Source of the DNA: Azoarcus sp.
GTDB lineage: Bacteria > Pseudomonadota > Gammaproteobacteria > Burkholderiales > Rhodocyclaceae
Assembly: GCA_031258035.1 (NCBI GenBank)
Contig: JAIRNL010000024.1
Coordinates: 1 to 9,300 of the forward strand
Reading direction: 5' to 3'
DNA length: 9,300 nt
Part shown: positions 1-6,331 of the stretch, piece by piece
Numbering within the stretch: position 1 is the first letter of the stretch
How the letters are laid out: the number at the start of each line of letters is the position of its first letter
Made by a program: the position numbers and the translations under genes
The notes under the pieces: generated by a model
The model's input: only the letters and a program-made list of their open reading frames with translations
Databases searched by the model: none
Told to the model about the DNA's origin: nothing

Positions 1-809
1 CGACGACGATGATCGAGTATCTGGTCAAGGCGGGTTTCCGCGTCATCGCGTTCGATAACCGCGACAGCGGCCTCTCCACCAAAATGGAGGCCCTCGGACT
101 GCCCAACATCCAGAGCCTGATGGCTATCCAGCCTTTCGCATGGACCTTGCCGTCGATGCTGCCCATGCTGCCGGTTCCCTACACGCTCGCCGACATGGCC
201 AATGATGCGGTGGCGCTGCTCGATGCGTTGCACATCGAGGCGGCGCACGTCGTCGGCGCTTCGCTCGGCGGCATGATCGCGCAATTGGTCGCGGCCTATC
301 ATCCCGACCGCTGTCTCTCGCTCACATCCATCATGTCGTCGAGCGGCAATCCCCTGCTGCCCCCGCCGACGCCCGCCGCCCTGCATTCCCTGTTCGCGCC
401 GTTGCCGGCGGCGCGCGACGAGGCCGCGCTCGTCGAGGATTGCATCTGGCGTCAGAAGGTGCTGATGAGTCCCGGCCATCCCACGCCGGACGACGAGCTG
501 CGCGCCATGTTTACCGCCGAGTACCGGCGCCACGGCTTTTATTCCAGGGGAGTCATCCGGCAACTGGCGACGCTTCTCGTCGCCGGCGACCGGCGGCCGC
601 TGTTGGCGACGCTGCGCGTTCCGGCCATGGTGCTGCACGGCGCTGACGATCCGCTGCTCAATGTCGCCTGTGGCCGCGACACCGCCGCCGCCATTCCCGG
701 CGCGGCGTTCCGCGTCATCCCGGGCATGGGGCATGATTTCCCTTCGGCGCTCGGGGTCGAATTCGCCACGGCCATCCTGGCTGTGGCGCAAAACGCGAAA
801 AGCACATAA
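1..809 (+). CDS. alpha/beta-fold hydrolase, 5'-truncated by the window edge
   Basis: This is a serine hydrolase of the alpha/beta fold; its substrate cannot be told from sequence. Numbering from the ATG at position 9, the visible part (266 residues) shows the early strand-turn motif DNRDSGLS (16-23), the nucleophile elbow G-A-S-L-G with Ser85 (83-87), an acid candidate at Asp214 in HGADDP, and the catalytic histidine His242 in GMGHDFP. The reading frame stays open leftward to base 1. The N-terminal HG oxyanion-hole segment normally found before the first motif is absent, so the real start is almost certainly upstream and the ATG at 9 is probably internal. The DNRDSG-type motif recalls the esterase/aclacinomycin-methylesterase-like group, but that is only a resemblance. 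The gene runs convergently toward the small membrane-protein gene, with 47 bp between the stops and no clear terminator. Confidence 0.88.
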   Translation, partial: TTMIEYLVKAGFRVIAFDNRDSGLSTKMEALGLPNIQSLMAIQPFAWTLPSMLPMLPVPYTLADMANDAVALLDALHIEAAHVVGASLGGMIAQLVAAYHPDRCLSLTSIMSSSGNPLLPPPTPAALHSLFAPLPAARDEAALVEDCIWRQKVLMSPGHPTPDDELRAMFTAEYRRHGFYSRGVIRQLATLLVAGDRRPLLATLRVPAMVLHGADDPLLNVACGRDTAAAIPGAAFRVIPGMGHDFPSALGVEFATAILAVAQNAKST

Positions 810-856
810 GCAGAGACACGGGCAAGAACGTTCCCCGCCCCCGCGCGTTTCTGTTT

Positions 857-1249
857 CTATTTCCGGTGCTTGTTTCCGGTTCTGTCCGTCGTCCGCCGAC
901 CGGCTCCCGCCCCGCGGCGCTCGCCTTTCATGCCCGCCCCGCCAATCGGCCCGCCGTAGGGGGAAGCGCCGCGGCGCTGCTCGACACGGCGATCGTCGTA
1001 CAAGATATAAGTGCACAGGCACTTTTCCTTGCGGCATCCCTCAAGAGGCAGGCGGGGCGCTTCCGATTTCAGCAGGCGTTGGCCGGCGATGACGAGCGCG
1101 GCCTCGCAGGGATCATTGCAGAGTTTCAGTTCCACGGCGCGATACGCGCCTTTTCTTCCCGACAGGCGAGCACAGGCATAAATAACAACGACATAAACCG
1201 CCCCTCCGAGCAGCAGTAGCAACAGAGGTATCCACACCCAGACAGACAT
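857..1249 (-). CDS. small single-pass membrane protein with cysteine-rich motif, function unknown
   Basis: The product has 130 residues. Residues 3-26 form a strongly hydrophobic helix (IPLLLLLLGG followed by a Val/Tyr-rich stretch), so it is probably an N-terminally anchored inner-membrane protein. It is followed by a soluble part with CNDPC (44-48), APRLPLEGC (64-72), CLC (77-79) and DDRR (85-88). From memory, a proline-leucine-cysteine segment followed by C-x-C and DRR recurs in uncharacterised proteobacterial proteins; I could not check this. The spaced cysteines suggest metal binding or a disulfide. The tail after residue 95 is Gly/Arg-rich and looks disordered. I chose the ATG at 1249 because it puts the membrane helix at the N-terminus; an in-frame ATG at 1285 would add 12 polar residues. 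The Shine-Dalgarno is weak (GAAGA very close to the ATG). The gene diverges from fba. Confidence 0.72.
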   Translation of the reverse strand: MSVWVWIPLLLLLLGGAVYVVVIYACARLSGRKGAYRAVELKLCNDPCEAALVIAGQRLLKSEAPRLPLEGCRKEKCLCTYILYDDRRVEQRRGASPYGGPIGGAGMKGERRGAGAGRRTTDRTGNKHRK

Positions 1250-1338
1250 TCTTCGATCATCATATGCACGAACCCGATGGATCATATCCGATCCATTTTC
1301 CGCGTGAAAGGTTCATCCCGCACGGACGACGCACGAGA

Positions 1339-1344
1339 TAAAAT
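1339..1344 (+). promoter_or_regulatory. possible -10 element for fba
   Basis: TAAAAT lies about 70 bp upstream of the fba start, in the divergent gap between the small membrane-protein gene and fba. No convincing -35 hexamer sits at the usual 16-18 bp spacing, so this is only a candidate. The rest of the gap (1250-1414) shows no other clear site apart from the C tract and the fba ribosome binding site. Confidence 0.22.
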
Positions 1345-1373
1345 CGCCTCCCGATCCGAACTTTTCCCAACAT

Positions 1374-1383
1374 CCCCCCCCCC
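1374..1383. repeat. homopolymeric tract of ten cytosines upstream of fba
   Basis: There is an uninterrupted run of ten C on the + strand, 31 bp before the fba start codon and 21 bp before its Shine-Dalgarno. It lies in the probable 5' leader or promoter of fba. Such tracts can change length by slipped-strand mispairing, but no evidence for this exists in a single sequence. Confidence 0.9.
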
Positions 1384-1414
1384 GGCCAGCCAGCGCCGGA
1401 GCATGGAGAAACCG

Positions 1415-2479
1415 ATGCCTCTCGTGTCCATGCGGCAGCTGCTCGATCATGCCGCCGAAAACGGCTACGGCCTGCCCGCTTTCAACGTCAATAACCTGGA
1501 ACAGGTCCAGGCCATCATGGAGGCCGCGGCACAGACCGACAGCCCGGCCATCATGCAGGCATCGGCCGGCGCGCGCAAATACGCGGGCGAAGCCTTCCTG
1601 CGCCGCCTCATCGACGCCGCGGTGGAAGCCTATCCCCACATTCCCGTGGTCATGCATCAGGATCACGGCCAAAGCCCGGCGGTGTGCATGGGGGCGATCC
1701 GCTCCGGTTTTTCCAGCGTGATGATGGACGGCTCGTTGCTGGAGGACGGCAAGACGCCTTCCTCTTACGAATACAACGTCGCCGTCAGCCGCGAAGTGGT
1801 GAAGTTCTCCCACGCCATCGGCGTCACGGTGGAGGCCGAACTCGGCTGCCTCGGTTCGCTCGAAACCGGGCAGGCTGGCGAGGAGGACGGCATCGGCGCC
1901 GAGGGCAGGCTCGAACGCGCCATGTTGCTCACCGACCCGGACCAGGCCGCCGACTTCGTGAGCCAGACCGAGTGCGACGCGCTGGCTATCGCCATCGGCA
2001 CCAGCCACGGGGCGTACAAGTTCACGCGCAAGCCCACCGGCGACATTCTCGCCATCGAGCGCGTCAAGGCCATCCACGCCCGCCTGCCCAATACCCATCT
2101 GGTGATGCACGGCGCCAGTTCGGTGCCGCAGGAGCTTCTGGCGATCATCCGGCAGTACGGCGGCGACATGAAAGAAACCTACGGCGTGCCGGTCGAGGAA
2201 ATCCAGACCGCGATCCGGTACGGCGTGCGCAAGATCAACATCGACACCGACATCCGCCTCGCCATGACCGGCGCCATCCGCAGGTTTCTGGCTGAGAACC
2301 CGTCGAAATTCGATCCGCGCGAATTCAACAAGCCAGCGCGCGAGGCAGCCAGGGCGGTCTGTGTGTCCCGTTTCGAGGCTTTCGGCAGCGCCGGTCATGC
2401 TTCCCACATCAAGGCCATCGCACTCGACAAGATGGCCGCCCGTTACGGAGCCGGCGAACTGACCCAGCTCGTGCGCTGA
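1415..2479 (+). CDS. fba: class II fructose-1,6-bisphosphate aldolase
   Basis: This zinc enzyme reversibly cleaves fructose 1,6-bisphosphate to dihydroxyacetone phosphate and glyceraldehyde 3-phosphate. In autotrophs the same subfamily also serves the Calvin cycle (named cbbA there). The product is a 354-residue TIM barrel, the usual length for the subfamily. Visible motifs are PAFNVNN (21-27), HQDHG (81-85, catalytic Asp83 and zinc ligand His84), EAELGCLGS (140-148), TSHGAYKF (196-203, zinc ligand His198), HGASS (232-236, zinc ligand His232) and NIDTD (275-279, phosphate binding). The frame is open upstream to an ATG at 1277, but I chose 1415: it begins with the conserved MPLVSMRQLL and has GGAGA at 1405-1409 spaced 5 nt before it. 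The upstream extension is low-complexity and runs through the C tract. No gap, pgk or pyk gene is in the window, although these often neighbour fba in betaproteobacteria. Confidence 0.97.
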   Translation: MPLVSMRQLLDHAAENGYGLPAFNVNNLEQVQAIMEAAAQTDSPAIMQASAGARKYAGEAFLRRLIDAAVEAYPHIPVVMHQDHGQSPAVCMGAIRSGFSSVMMDGSLLEDGKTPSSYEYNVAVSREVVKFSHAIGVTVEAELGCLGSLETGQAGEEDGIGAEGRLERAMLLTDPDQAADFVSQTECDALAIAIGTSHGAYKFTRKPTGDILAIERVKAIHARLPNTHLVMHGASSVPQELLAIIRQYGGDMKETYGVPVEEIQTAIRYGVRKINIDTDIRLAMTGAIRRFLAENPSKFDPREFNKPAREAARAVCVSRFEAFGSAGHASHIKAIALDKMAARYGAGELTQLVR

Positions 2480-2507
2480 ACCGTTTCCGCCTTTCACTGT
2501 CCATTCC

Positions 2508-2532
2508 CTGCCCGGCGGCATCCTCCGGGCAG
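2508..2532 (+). terminator. stem-loop between fba and the 225-residue ORF, weak terminator or processing hairpin
   Basis: CTGCCCGG (2508-2515) pairs perfectly with CCGGGCAG (2525-2532) across a 9-nt loop, 28 nt after the fba stop. No T-run follows, so classical intrinsic termination is doubtful. It could be a leaky terminator or an RNA-stabilising 3' end for fba. It ends only 5 nt before the ribosome binding site of the next gene (GGGAG, 2538-2542), so it may also affect translation there. Confidence 0.45.
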
Positions 2533-2549
2533 TCATCGGGAGCCGTGTC

Positions 2550-3227
2550 ATGTCCAAGGCCAACCTGCGATTGCACGTCGCTTTTGAATTTGAAATCGCC
2601 GCGCCCGAGACCCTGCTGGCGGGCGATCATGCCGCCCTGTGCCGCAGATTCAGCGAAGTCCTCGGCCCGCTCGTGCTCCAGGGAATGCCCAAGATCACGG
2701 GAAGCCAGCTCGCCAAGGCGAATGCCCGCCTCGTCGACCACCATTGCCATTTCGATGCCGTCAGTCTTGCCGCGCCGCCCATCGCGCGCGCGGATCTGAT
2801 CGCCGCCGCGCCGCATCTGACCGACGCGGAACTCGACCGTCTGGCTCATCAGGCCGCCGCCAAGGCGCCCGCGGCCGGGGAACTGCGCCGCCATCTGCGC
2901 CGCCACGCGCTGGCGCTGGTCGATGAATACCGCCTGGTGCCCTGCCAGGTGGAAGGGCAACTGAAATCCGGCGGCACGCTCAAGGACATCACGGTGAATG
3001 CCACGCTCAACCTGACCAACGGCAGCGTCATGGTCGATGAGACCGACCGCCAGCATCACCTGCAACAGGGCAAGGGTGCCGTCACCCTGGTCGCGGCCGG
3101 CGGCGCTGTGCGCCTGAGCGGCAATTGCGAGGGATATACGCTTTCCGGCCCGGTCATCGGCGTCCCGATCGACGATATCGCCAGCGCGCGCGACGAATTG
3201 ATCAAGCTCTGGCAGACCCGCCCATGA
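2550..3227 (+). CDS. conserved-looking hypothetical protein, 225 residues
   Basis: I do not recognise this protein. It starts at an ATG with GGGAG (2538-2542) at 7-nt spacing and ends inside the pepP start, so it should be translationally coupled to pepP. It has no signal peptide or membrane helix, so it is probably cytoplasmic. Residues 1-130 look mainly helical, with an HHCH cluster (64-67), an Ala-rich stretch (72-115) and basic residues RRHLRRH (113-119). Residues 130-205 look beta-rich (PCQVEGQLKSGGTL, then ITVNATLNLTNG, then AVRLSGNCEGYTLSG). The end is a short helix (DDIASARDELIKLW). Cysteines are at 31, 66, 132 and 193. It does not resemble the UPF0149/YgfB protein that precedes pepP in enterobacteria. 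Codon use matches its neighbours and the overlap supports it being a real gene; its function is open. Confidence 0.85.
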   Translation: MSKANLRLHVAFEFEIAAPETLLAGDHAALCRRFSEVLGPLVLQGMPKITGSQLAKANARLVDHHCHFDAVSLAAPPIARADLIAAAPHLTDAELDRLAHQAAAKAPAAGELRRHLRRHALALVDEYRLVPCQVEGQLKSGGTLKDITVNATLNLTNGSVMVDETDRQHHLQQGKGAVTLVAAGGAVRLSGNCEGYTLSGPVIGVPIDDIASARDELIKLWQTRP

Positions 3228-4564
3228 CCCGACCCTCGCCCGCGTTTTCGGATCCGGCCCCGGATTTTCCTTTCCGCGCCCGCCGCGAACGCCTGCTCGC
3301 CCAGATGGCGGCGCAGGGCGGCGGCGTGGCAGTCGTGCCCACCGCGCCCGAGCGCGAGCGCAACCGCGGCACCTTTTACCCGTATCGTCCCGACAGCCAT
3401 TTTTATTACCTGAGCGGTTTCCGGGAACCGGATGCCGTGATCGTGCTGGTGGCGGGCGCAACCCCGCGCCAGTTGCTGTTCTGCCGAGCCAGGGACGAAG
3501 AACAGGAAATCTGGACAGGTTCCCGGCACGGCCCCGAATTCGCCGCCGAACGATTCGGTTTCGACGAAGCATGGGCGATGGAGACGTTCGACCACAAGCT
3601 CCCCGGTCTGCTCGCCAACCAGCCAGCGCTATGGACGGGACTTGCCGCGGACCCGGCATGGGATCGGCGCATTCTCGCCGCGCTCGGCGGCGCGCGCGCC
3701 AATGTCCGCGCCGGCACCGGCGCGCCGCGGACGGTACATGAAATTTCCAGCCTCCTCGACGAGATGCGGCTCATCAAGGATGACGCCGAAATCGCCCTCA
3801 TGCGCCGCGCCGGCGAAATCTCCGCCGCCGCCCACAGCCAGGCGATGCGCGCCACCCGACCGGGGCGTTTCGAATACGAAATCGAGGCCGAGCTGCTCCG
3901 CGTTTTCCGCGCCGGCGGCAGCCAGTTTCCCGCCTATCCGTCCATCGTCGCCAGCGGCCCCAACGCCTGCGTGCTGCATTATGTCGACAACGACCGCCGC
4001 ATGGCCGATGGCGAACTGCTGCTCATCGACGCCGGCTGCGAGCTGGACGGCTACGCCGCCGACATCACACGCAGCTTTCCGGTCAATGGCCGCTTCACCG
4101 GCCCGCAGCGCGACCTTTACCAACTCGTGCTCGCCGCCAACCACGCCGCCCGCGCCGCGGTTCGTCCCGGCAACGACTGGAACACGCCGCACGAGGCCGC
4201 CGTCGCCGTGCTCACGCAAGGCTTTGTCGACCTGGGGTTGCTCGCGGGCAAGACGGAAGATCTGATCGAAGCCAGCGCCTATCGCCGTTTCTACATGCAC
4301 CGCACCGGCCACTGGCTCGGCATGGACGTACACGATGTTGGGCAATACAAGGTCGACGACCAGTGGCGCCCGCTCGCGCCGGGGATGGTGCTCACCGTCG
4401 AGCCCGGCTGCTACATCCGCGCCGCCGACGATGTGCCGGAGGCTTTCTGGAACATCGGCATCCGCATCGAAGACAACGCCCTGGTCACCGCCGAAGGCTG
4501 CGAATACCTCACCGACGGCGTGCCGCGCGAAATCGCCGATATCGAAGCCCTGATGCGGGAATGA
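3224..4564 (+). CDS. pepP: Xaa-Pro aminopeptidase (aminopeptidase P, M24B family)
   Basis: This cytoplasmic metallo-exopeptidase releases the N-terminal residue when the second residue is proline. The product has 446 residues, close to E. coli PepP. Residues about 13-145 form the AMP_N domain (FYPYRPDSHFYYLSGF at 51-66). The C-terminal pita-bread catalytic domain carries all five expected metal ligands: Asp269 (IDAG), Asp280 (DITRSF), His363 (GHWLG), Glu393 (TVEPG) and Glu416 (GIRIED); His370 in VHDVG is the expected catalytic histidine. The ATG at 3224 overlaps the TGA of the upstream gene (ATGA), which supports this start over the longer open frame from 3125. Here pepP is followed by a 417-bp gap, not directly by a ubiquinone hydroxylase gene such as ubiH, its common partner in proteobacteria. 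Confidence 0.96.
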   Translation: MTRPSPAFSDPAPDFPFRARRERLLAQMAAQGGGVAVVPTAPERERNRGTFYPYRPDSHFYYLSGFREPDAVIVLVAGATPRQLLFCRARDEEQEIWTGSRHGPEFAAERFGFDEAWAMETFDHKLPGLLANQPALWTGLAADPAWDRRILAALGGARANVRAGTGAPRTVHEISSLLDEMRLIKDDAEIALMRRAGEISAAAHSQAMRATRPGRFEYEIEAELLRVFRAGGSQFPAYPSIVASGPNACVLHYVDNDRRMADGELLLIDAGCELDGYAADITRSFPVNGRFTGPQRDLYQLVLAANHAARAAVRPGNDWNTPHEAAVAVLTQGFVDLGLLAGKTEDLIEASAYRRFYMHRTGHWLGMDVHDVGQYKVDDQWRPLAPGMVLTVEPGCYIRAADDVPEAFWNIGIRIEDNALVTAEGCEYLTDGVPREIADIEALMRE

Positions 4565-4656
4565 CGGCAATGGCGCGGAAATGGCATATCCCCCGGATCG
4601 TCGCATATCGGCCATCCCAGAGCATCAATACAATAAGTTGCAAAGAAGATTCGTGA

Positions 4657-4678
4657 AATAGGCCGACGAAAGCCTATT
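4657..4678 (+). other. stem-loop downstream of pepP
   Basis: AATAGGC (4657-4663) pairs perfectly with GCCTATT (4672-4678) around an 8-nt loop (CGACGAAA), 92 nt after the pepP stop. It lacks a following T-run in either direction, so I do not call it an intrinsic terminator. It could be a transcript 3'-end hairpin or a protein-binding dyad. Confidence 0.4.
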
Positions 4679-4803
4679 GCAAAACCATTGCGGATCATTT
4701 CCCGATGCAACCGTATTCCAGGGGACGGGAGTCATCCCCCCGCACAGGCGACGCTTTCCCGCAAGGCCGGATGTTCAGGCATTTTCACAACGTTTTCGGC
4801 ATA

Positions 4804-4817
4804 TTCCGTATACGGAA
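4804..4817. promoter_or_regulatory. perfect 14-bp palindrome, possible operator
   Basis: TTCCGTATACGGAA is self-complementary over all 14 bases and sits in the AT-rich part of the pepP-dusB gap, about 165 bp upstream of the dusB start. A dimeric helix-turn-helix regulator could bind such a site. I cannot match it to a known operator consensus. A chance palindrome remains possible. Confidence 0.35.
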
Positions 4818-4944
4818 AAACTATCGCCAAACCCGCATCGCATGTTTTCAACATATATTGGGAGCGTATTAGCTTTTCTCTCTCGTATTTCGGATCTCTC
4901 CGCCGTTTTGCCTGTCCGCGCCGCCCCCGACACGACGCTTGAGG

Positions 4945-4950
4945 TAGAAT
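4945..4950 (+). promoter_or_regulatory. candidate -10 element of the dusB-fis promoter
   Basis: TAGAAT lies 31 bp before the dusB start codon. It would place transcription start near 4957, giving a leader of roughly 25 nt. No good -35 hexamer is seen at 16-18 bp; the corresponding stretch is C-rich, so activation or an alternative promoter may be needed. The bases after it (ACCCGTCC) are G/C-rich, as in discriminators of stringently controlled promoters such as enterobacterial fis; the analogy is inference. Confidence 0.4.
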
Positions 4951-4981
4951 ACCCGTCCTTGCAGTCCAGTCCCTTTCTCCC

Positions 4982-6016
4982 ATGCGGTTTCTCGGCTTTA
5001 CCCTGCGCAACAATCTCTTCGTCGCCCCCATGGCAGGCGTAACCGATCGTCCTTTTCGCCAGTTGTGCAAACGGATGGGCGCGGGGCTGGCTGTCTCGGA
5101 GATGGTGACGTCCAACTCCCTGCTGTACGGCAGCGCCAAAACGCGCCGCCGCGCCGACCACACGGGCGAGCCGGGGCCCATCTCGGTGCAGATCGCCGGG
5201 GCCGACCCCGCCATGCTGGCTGAAGCGGCGCGTTACAACGCCGAACGCGGGGCGCAGATCATCGACATCAACATGGGCTGTCCGGCCAGGAAAGTGTGCA
5301 ACGTGATGGCAGGCTCGGCCTTGATGCAGGACGAAGCACTCGTCGCCCGCATCCTCGCGGCCGTGGTGCGCGCCGTGCCGACGACGCCGGTAACGCTCAA
5401 GATTCGCACCGGCTGGAACCACGCCCACAGAAACGCCGTTGCCATTGCCCGCATCGCCGAGGAAAGCGGCATCCGCGCCCTCGCCATCCATGGCCGTACC
5501 CGCGCCGATCAATACACCGGCTGTGCCGAATACGACACCATCGCCGAAGTCAAGGCCCGCGTCGGCATTCCTGTGATCGCCAATGGCGACATCACCTCAC
5601 CCGAAAAGGCCCGCCTCGTCCTCGACCAGACCGGCGCGGACGGCCTGATGATCGGCCGCGCCGCCCAGGGCCGACCCTGGATCTTCCGCGAAATCGCGCA
5701 TTTCCTCGCCACCGGCGAACGGCTTCCCGCGCCGCTCGTGCGCGAAATCCACCAGGTCTGTCGCGCCCACCTGGACGACCTTCACGCCTTCTATGGCGTG
5801 GAGACCGGCGTGAGGATCGCCCGCAAACACATAAGCTGGTACACCCGGGGGCTGGCTGGATCGGCGGCTTTCCGCCACGCCATGAACTCGCTTTCCGACC
5901 CCGTCGCCCAGGGCGCGGCGGTCGACGATTTTTTCGGCAGTCTGGCTCAGGCCGACGATCGCCTTCACTATCGCGCGGCGGACGAAGCCGGGCCGCTACG
6001 GGAGTTGGCCGCATGA
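4982..6016 (+). CDS. dusB: tRNA-dihydrouridine synthase B
   Basis: This FMN- and NADPH-dependent enzyme reduces specific uridines in the tRNA D-loop to dihydrouridine (position 17 in E. coli). The 344-residue product starts MRFLGFTLRN and aligns by eye with E. coli DusB from its first residue, which supports this start even though the preceding bases (CTTTCTCCC) contain no Shine-Dalgarno. Visible features: APMAGVTDRPFR (15-26, FMN loop), the catalytic cysteine Cys100 in INMGCP, LKIRTGW (139-145, Lys140 contacting FMN), AIHGRTR (168-174), NGDI (201-204) and MIGRAAQG (223-230, phosphate binding). The C-terminal helical domain (about 250-335) binds tRNA. Its stop overlaps the fis start (TGA within ATGA), so the two should be translationally coupled. 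The first gene of the dusB-fis operon in many proteobacteria is exactly this one. Confidence 0.96.
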   Translation: MRFLGFTLRNNLFVAPMAGVTDRPFRQLCKRMGAGLAVSEMVTSNSLLYGSAKTRRRADHTGEPGPISVQIAGADPAMLAEAARYNAERGAQIIDINMGCPARKVCNVMAGSALMQDEALVARILAAVVRAVPTTPVTLKIRTGWNHAHRNAVAIARIAEESGIRALAIHGRTRADQYTGCAEYDTIAEVKARVGIPVIANGDITSPEKARLVLDQTGADGLMIGRAAQGRPWIFREIAHFLATGERLPAPLVREIHQVCRAHLDDLHAFYGVETGVRIARKHISWYTRGLAGSAAFRHAMNSLSDPVAQGAAVDDFFGSLAQADDRLHYRAADEAGPLRELAA

Positions 6017-6255
6017 ATGCTTGCCATGGTAGTGGCATCGCCGATGCCATCGTGCGTACCCTGGAGCAATATTTCCACGATCTCGACGGCGAGAAGCCGA
6101 CGGCGATCTACGACATGGTAATCAAATGCACTGAAAAGCCGATGCTGAAATTCGTGCTCGAACGCGCCAACGGCAACCAGAGCACCGCCGCCCAGCTATT
6201 GGGAATCAACCGTAACACCCTCCACCGAAAACTCGTCGACCACGACCTGCTGTAA
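6013..6255 (+). CDS. fis: Fis family nucleoid-associated DNA-binding protein
   Basis: Fis is a small homodimeric DNA-bending protein that shapes the nucleoid, activates rRNA promoters and assists site-specific recombination. The product has 80 residues. Residues 9-53 give the dimerisation helices (IADAIVRTLEQYF, then IYDMVIKCTEKPML). Residues 54-77 give the C-terminal helix-turn-helix (GNQSTAAQLLGINRNTLHRKL), matching the E. coli [21 protein letters not shown] pattern. It is about 18 residues shorter than the 98-residue enterobacterial protein and lacks the N-terminal beta-hairpin arm needed there for Hin/Gin enhancer activity; short forms are usual in betaproteobacteria as far as I recall. 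The ATG at 6013 overlaps the dusB stop and has GGGAG at 6000-6004. The frame is open far upstream, but that part is only the dusB shadow. Confidence 0.94.
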   Translation: MNACHGSGIADAIVRTLEQYFHDLDGEKPTAIYDMVIKCTEKPMLKFVLERANGNQSTAAQLLGINRNTLHRKLVDHDLL

Positions 6256-6267
6256 GCCCCCTCCCCT

Positions 6268-6306
6268 GCCCGGCCATCGCCACGAAAGGCCGGGCTTCTG
6301 TGTTTT
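6268..6306 (+). terminator. intrinsic terminator after fis
   Basis: GCCCGGCC (6268-6275) pairs perfectly with GGCCGGGC (6288-6295) around a 12-nt loop, followed by the T-rich stretch TTCTGTGTTTT. It starts 13 nt after the fis stop. The U-tract is interrupted by C and G, so it may be leaky, and in that case could act as an attenuator for purH. Confidence 0.75.
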
Positions 6307-6331
6307 CATTCGCCCTGTTCGTCCCCCCAAG

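Larger units (their letters stand above)
4565..4981. other. 417-bp gene-free, dyad-rich, AT-richer region upstream of dusB-fis
   Basis: No credible gene lies here. Short open frames on the + strand (4688-4942 and 4677-5042) have no family-like content, and codon use is unlike the neighbours. Base composition is visibly richer in A/T than in the flanking genes, most of all between about 4780 and 4900. It contains the hairpin at 4657-4678, a GGGGA...TCCCC dyad (4721-4725 with 4735-4739), the palindrome at 4804-4817, the dyad ATGTT-TTC-AACAT (4842-4854) and a candidate -10 at 4945-4950. The 3' part is probably the control region of the dusB-fis operon, where growth-rate control of fis is expected from other proteobacteria. 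The 5' part may be the pepP 3' end, or the remains of a lost gene. Confidence 0.6.

Noticed and set aside
196..213. Ala/Pro-rich linker in PurH (residue numbers 196-213 of the protein) as a possible fusion or frameshift scar
   Set aside because: Both flanking domains are complete and in frame. Variable linkers at this place are unremarkable. Coordinates given here are residues, corresponding to about 6917-6970 in the window.
1313..2563. Long open frame of 416 codons on the minus strand opposite fba
   Set aside because: It mirrors the codon pattern of fba, which is a certain gene on the other strand, and its translation (His/Gly/Val-rich) shows no domain. It is a typical GC-rich antisense shadow.
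3629..4615. Open frame of 328 codons on the minus strand opposite pepP
   Set aside because: It lies antisense to a complete pepP with all its catalytic residues, and its content is low-complexity Gly/Ala/Val.
4688..4942. Small open frame (84 codons) in the pepP-dusB gap
   Set aside because: No ribosome binding site or recognisable composition. It crosses the dyads and the probable promoter region, and a second overlapping frame is open equally long by chance.
5296..6012. Upstream extension of the fis reading frame, which would make a 319-residue protein
   Set aside because: The extension is an Arg/Pro-rich out-of-frame reading of dusB. Fis begins at the ATG overlapping the dusB stop with GGGAG in front.
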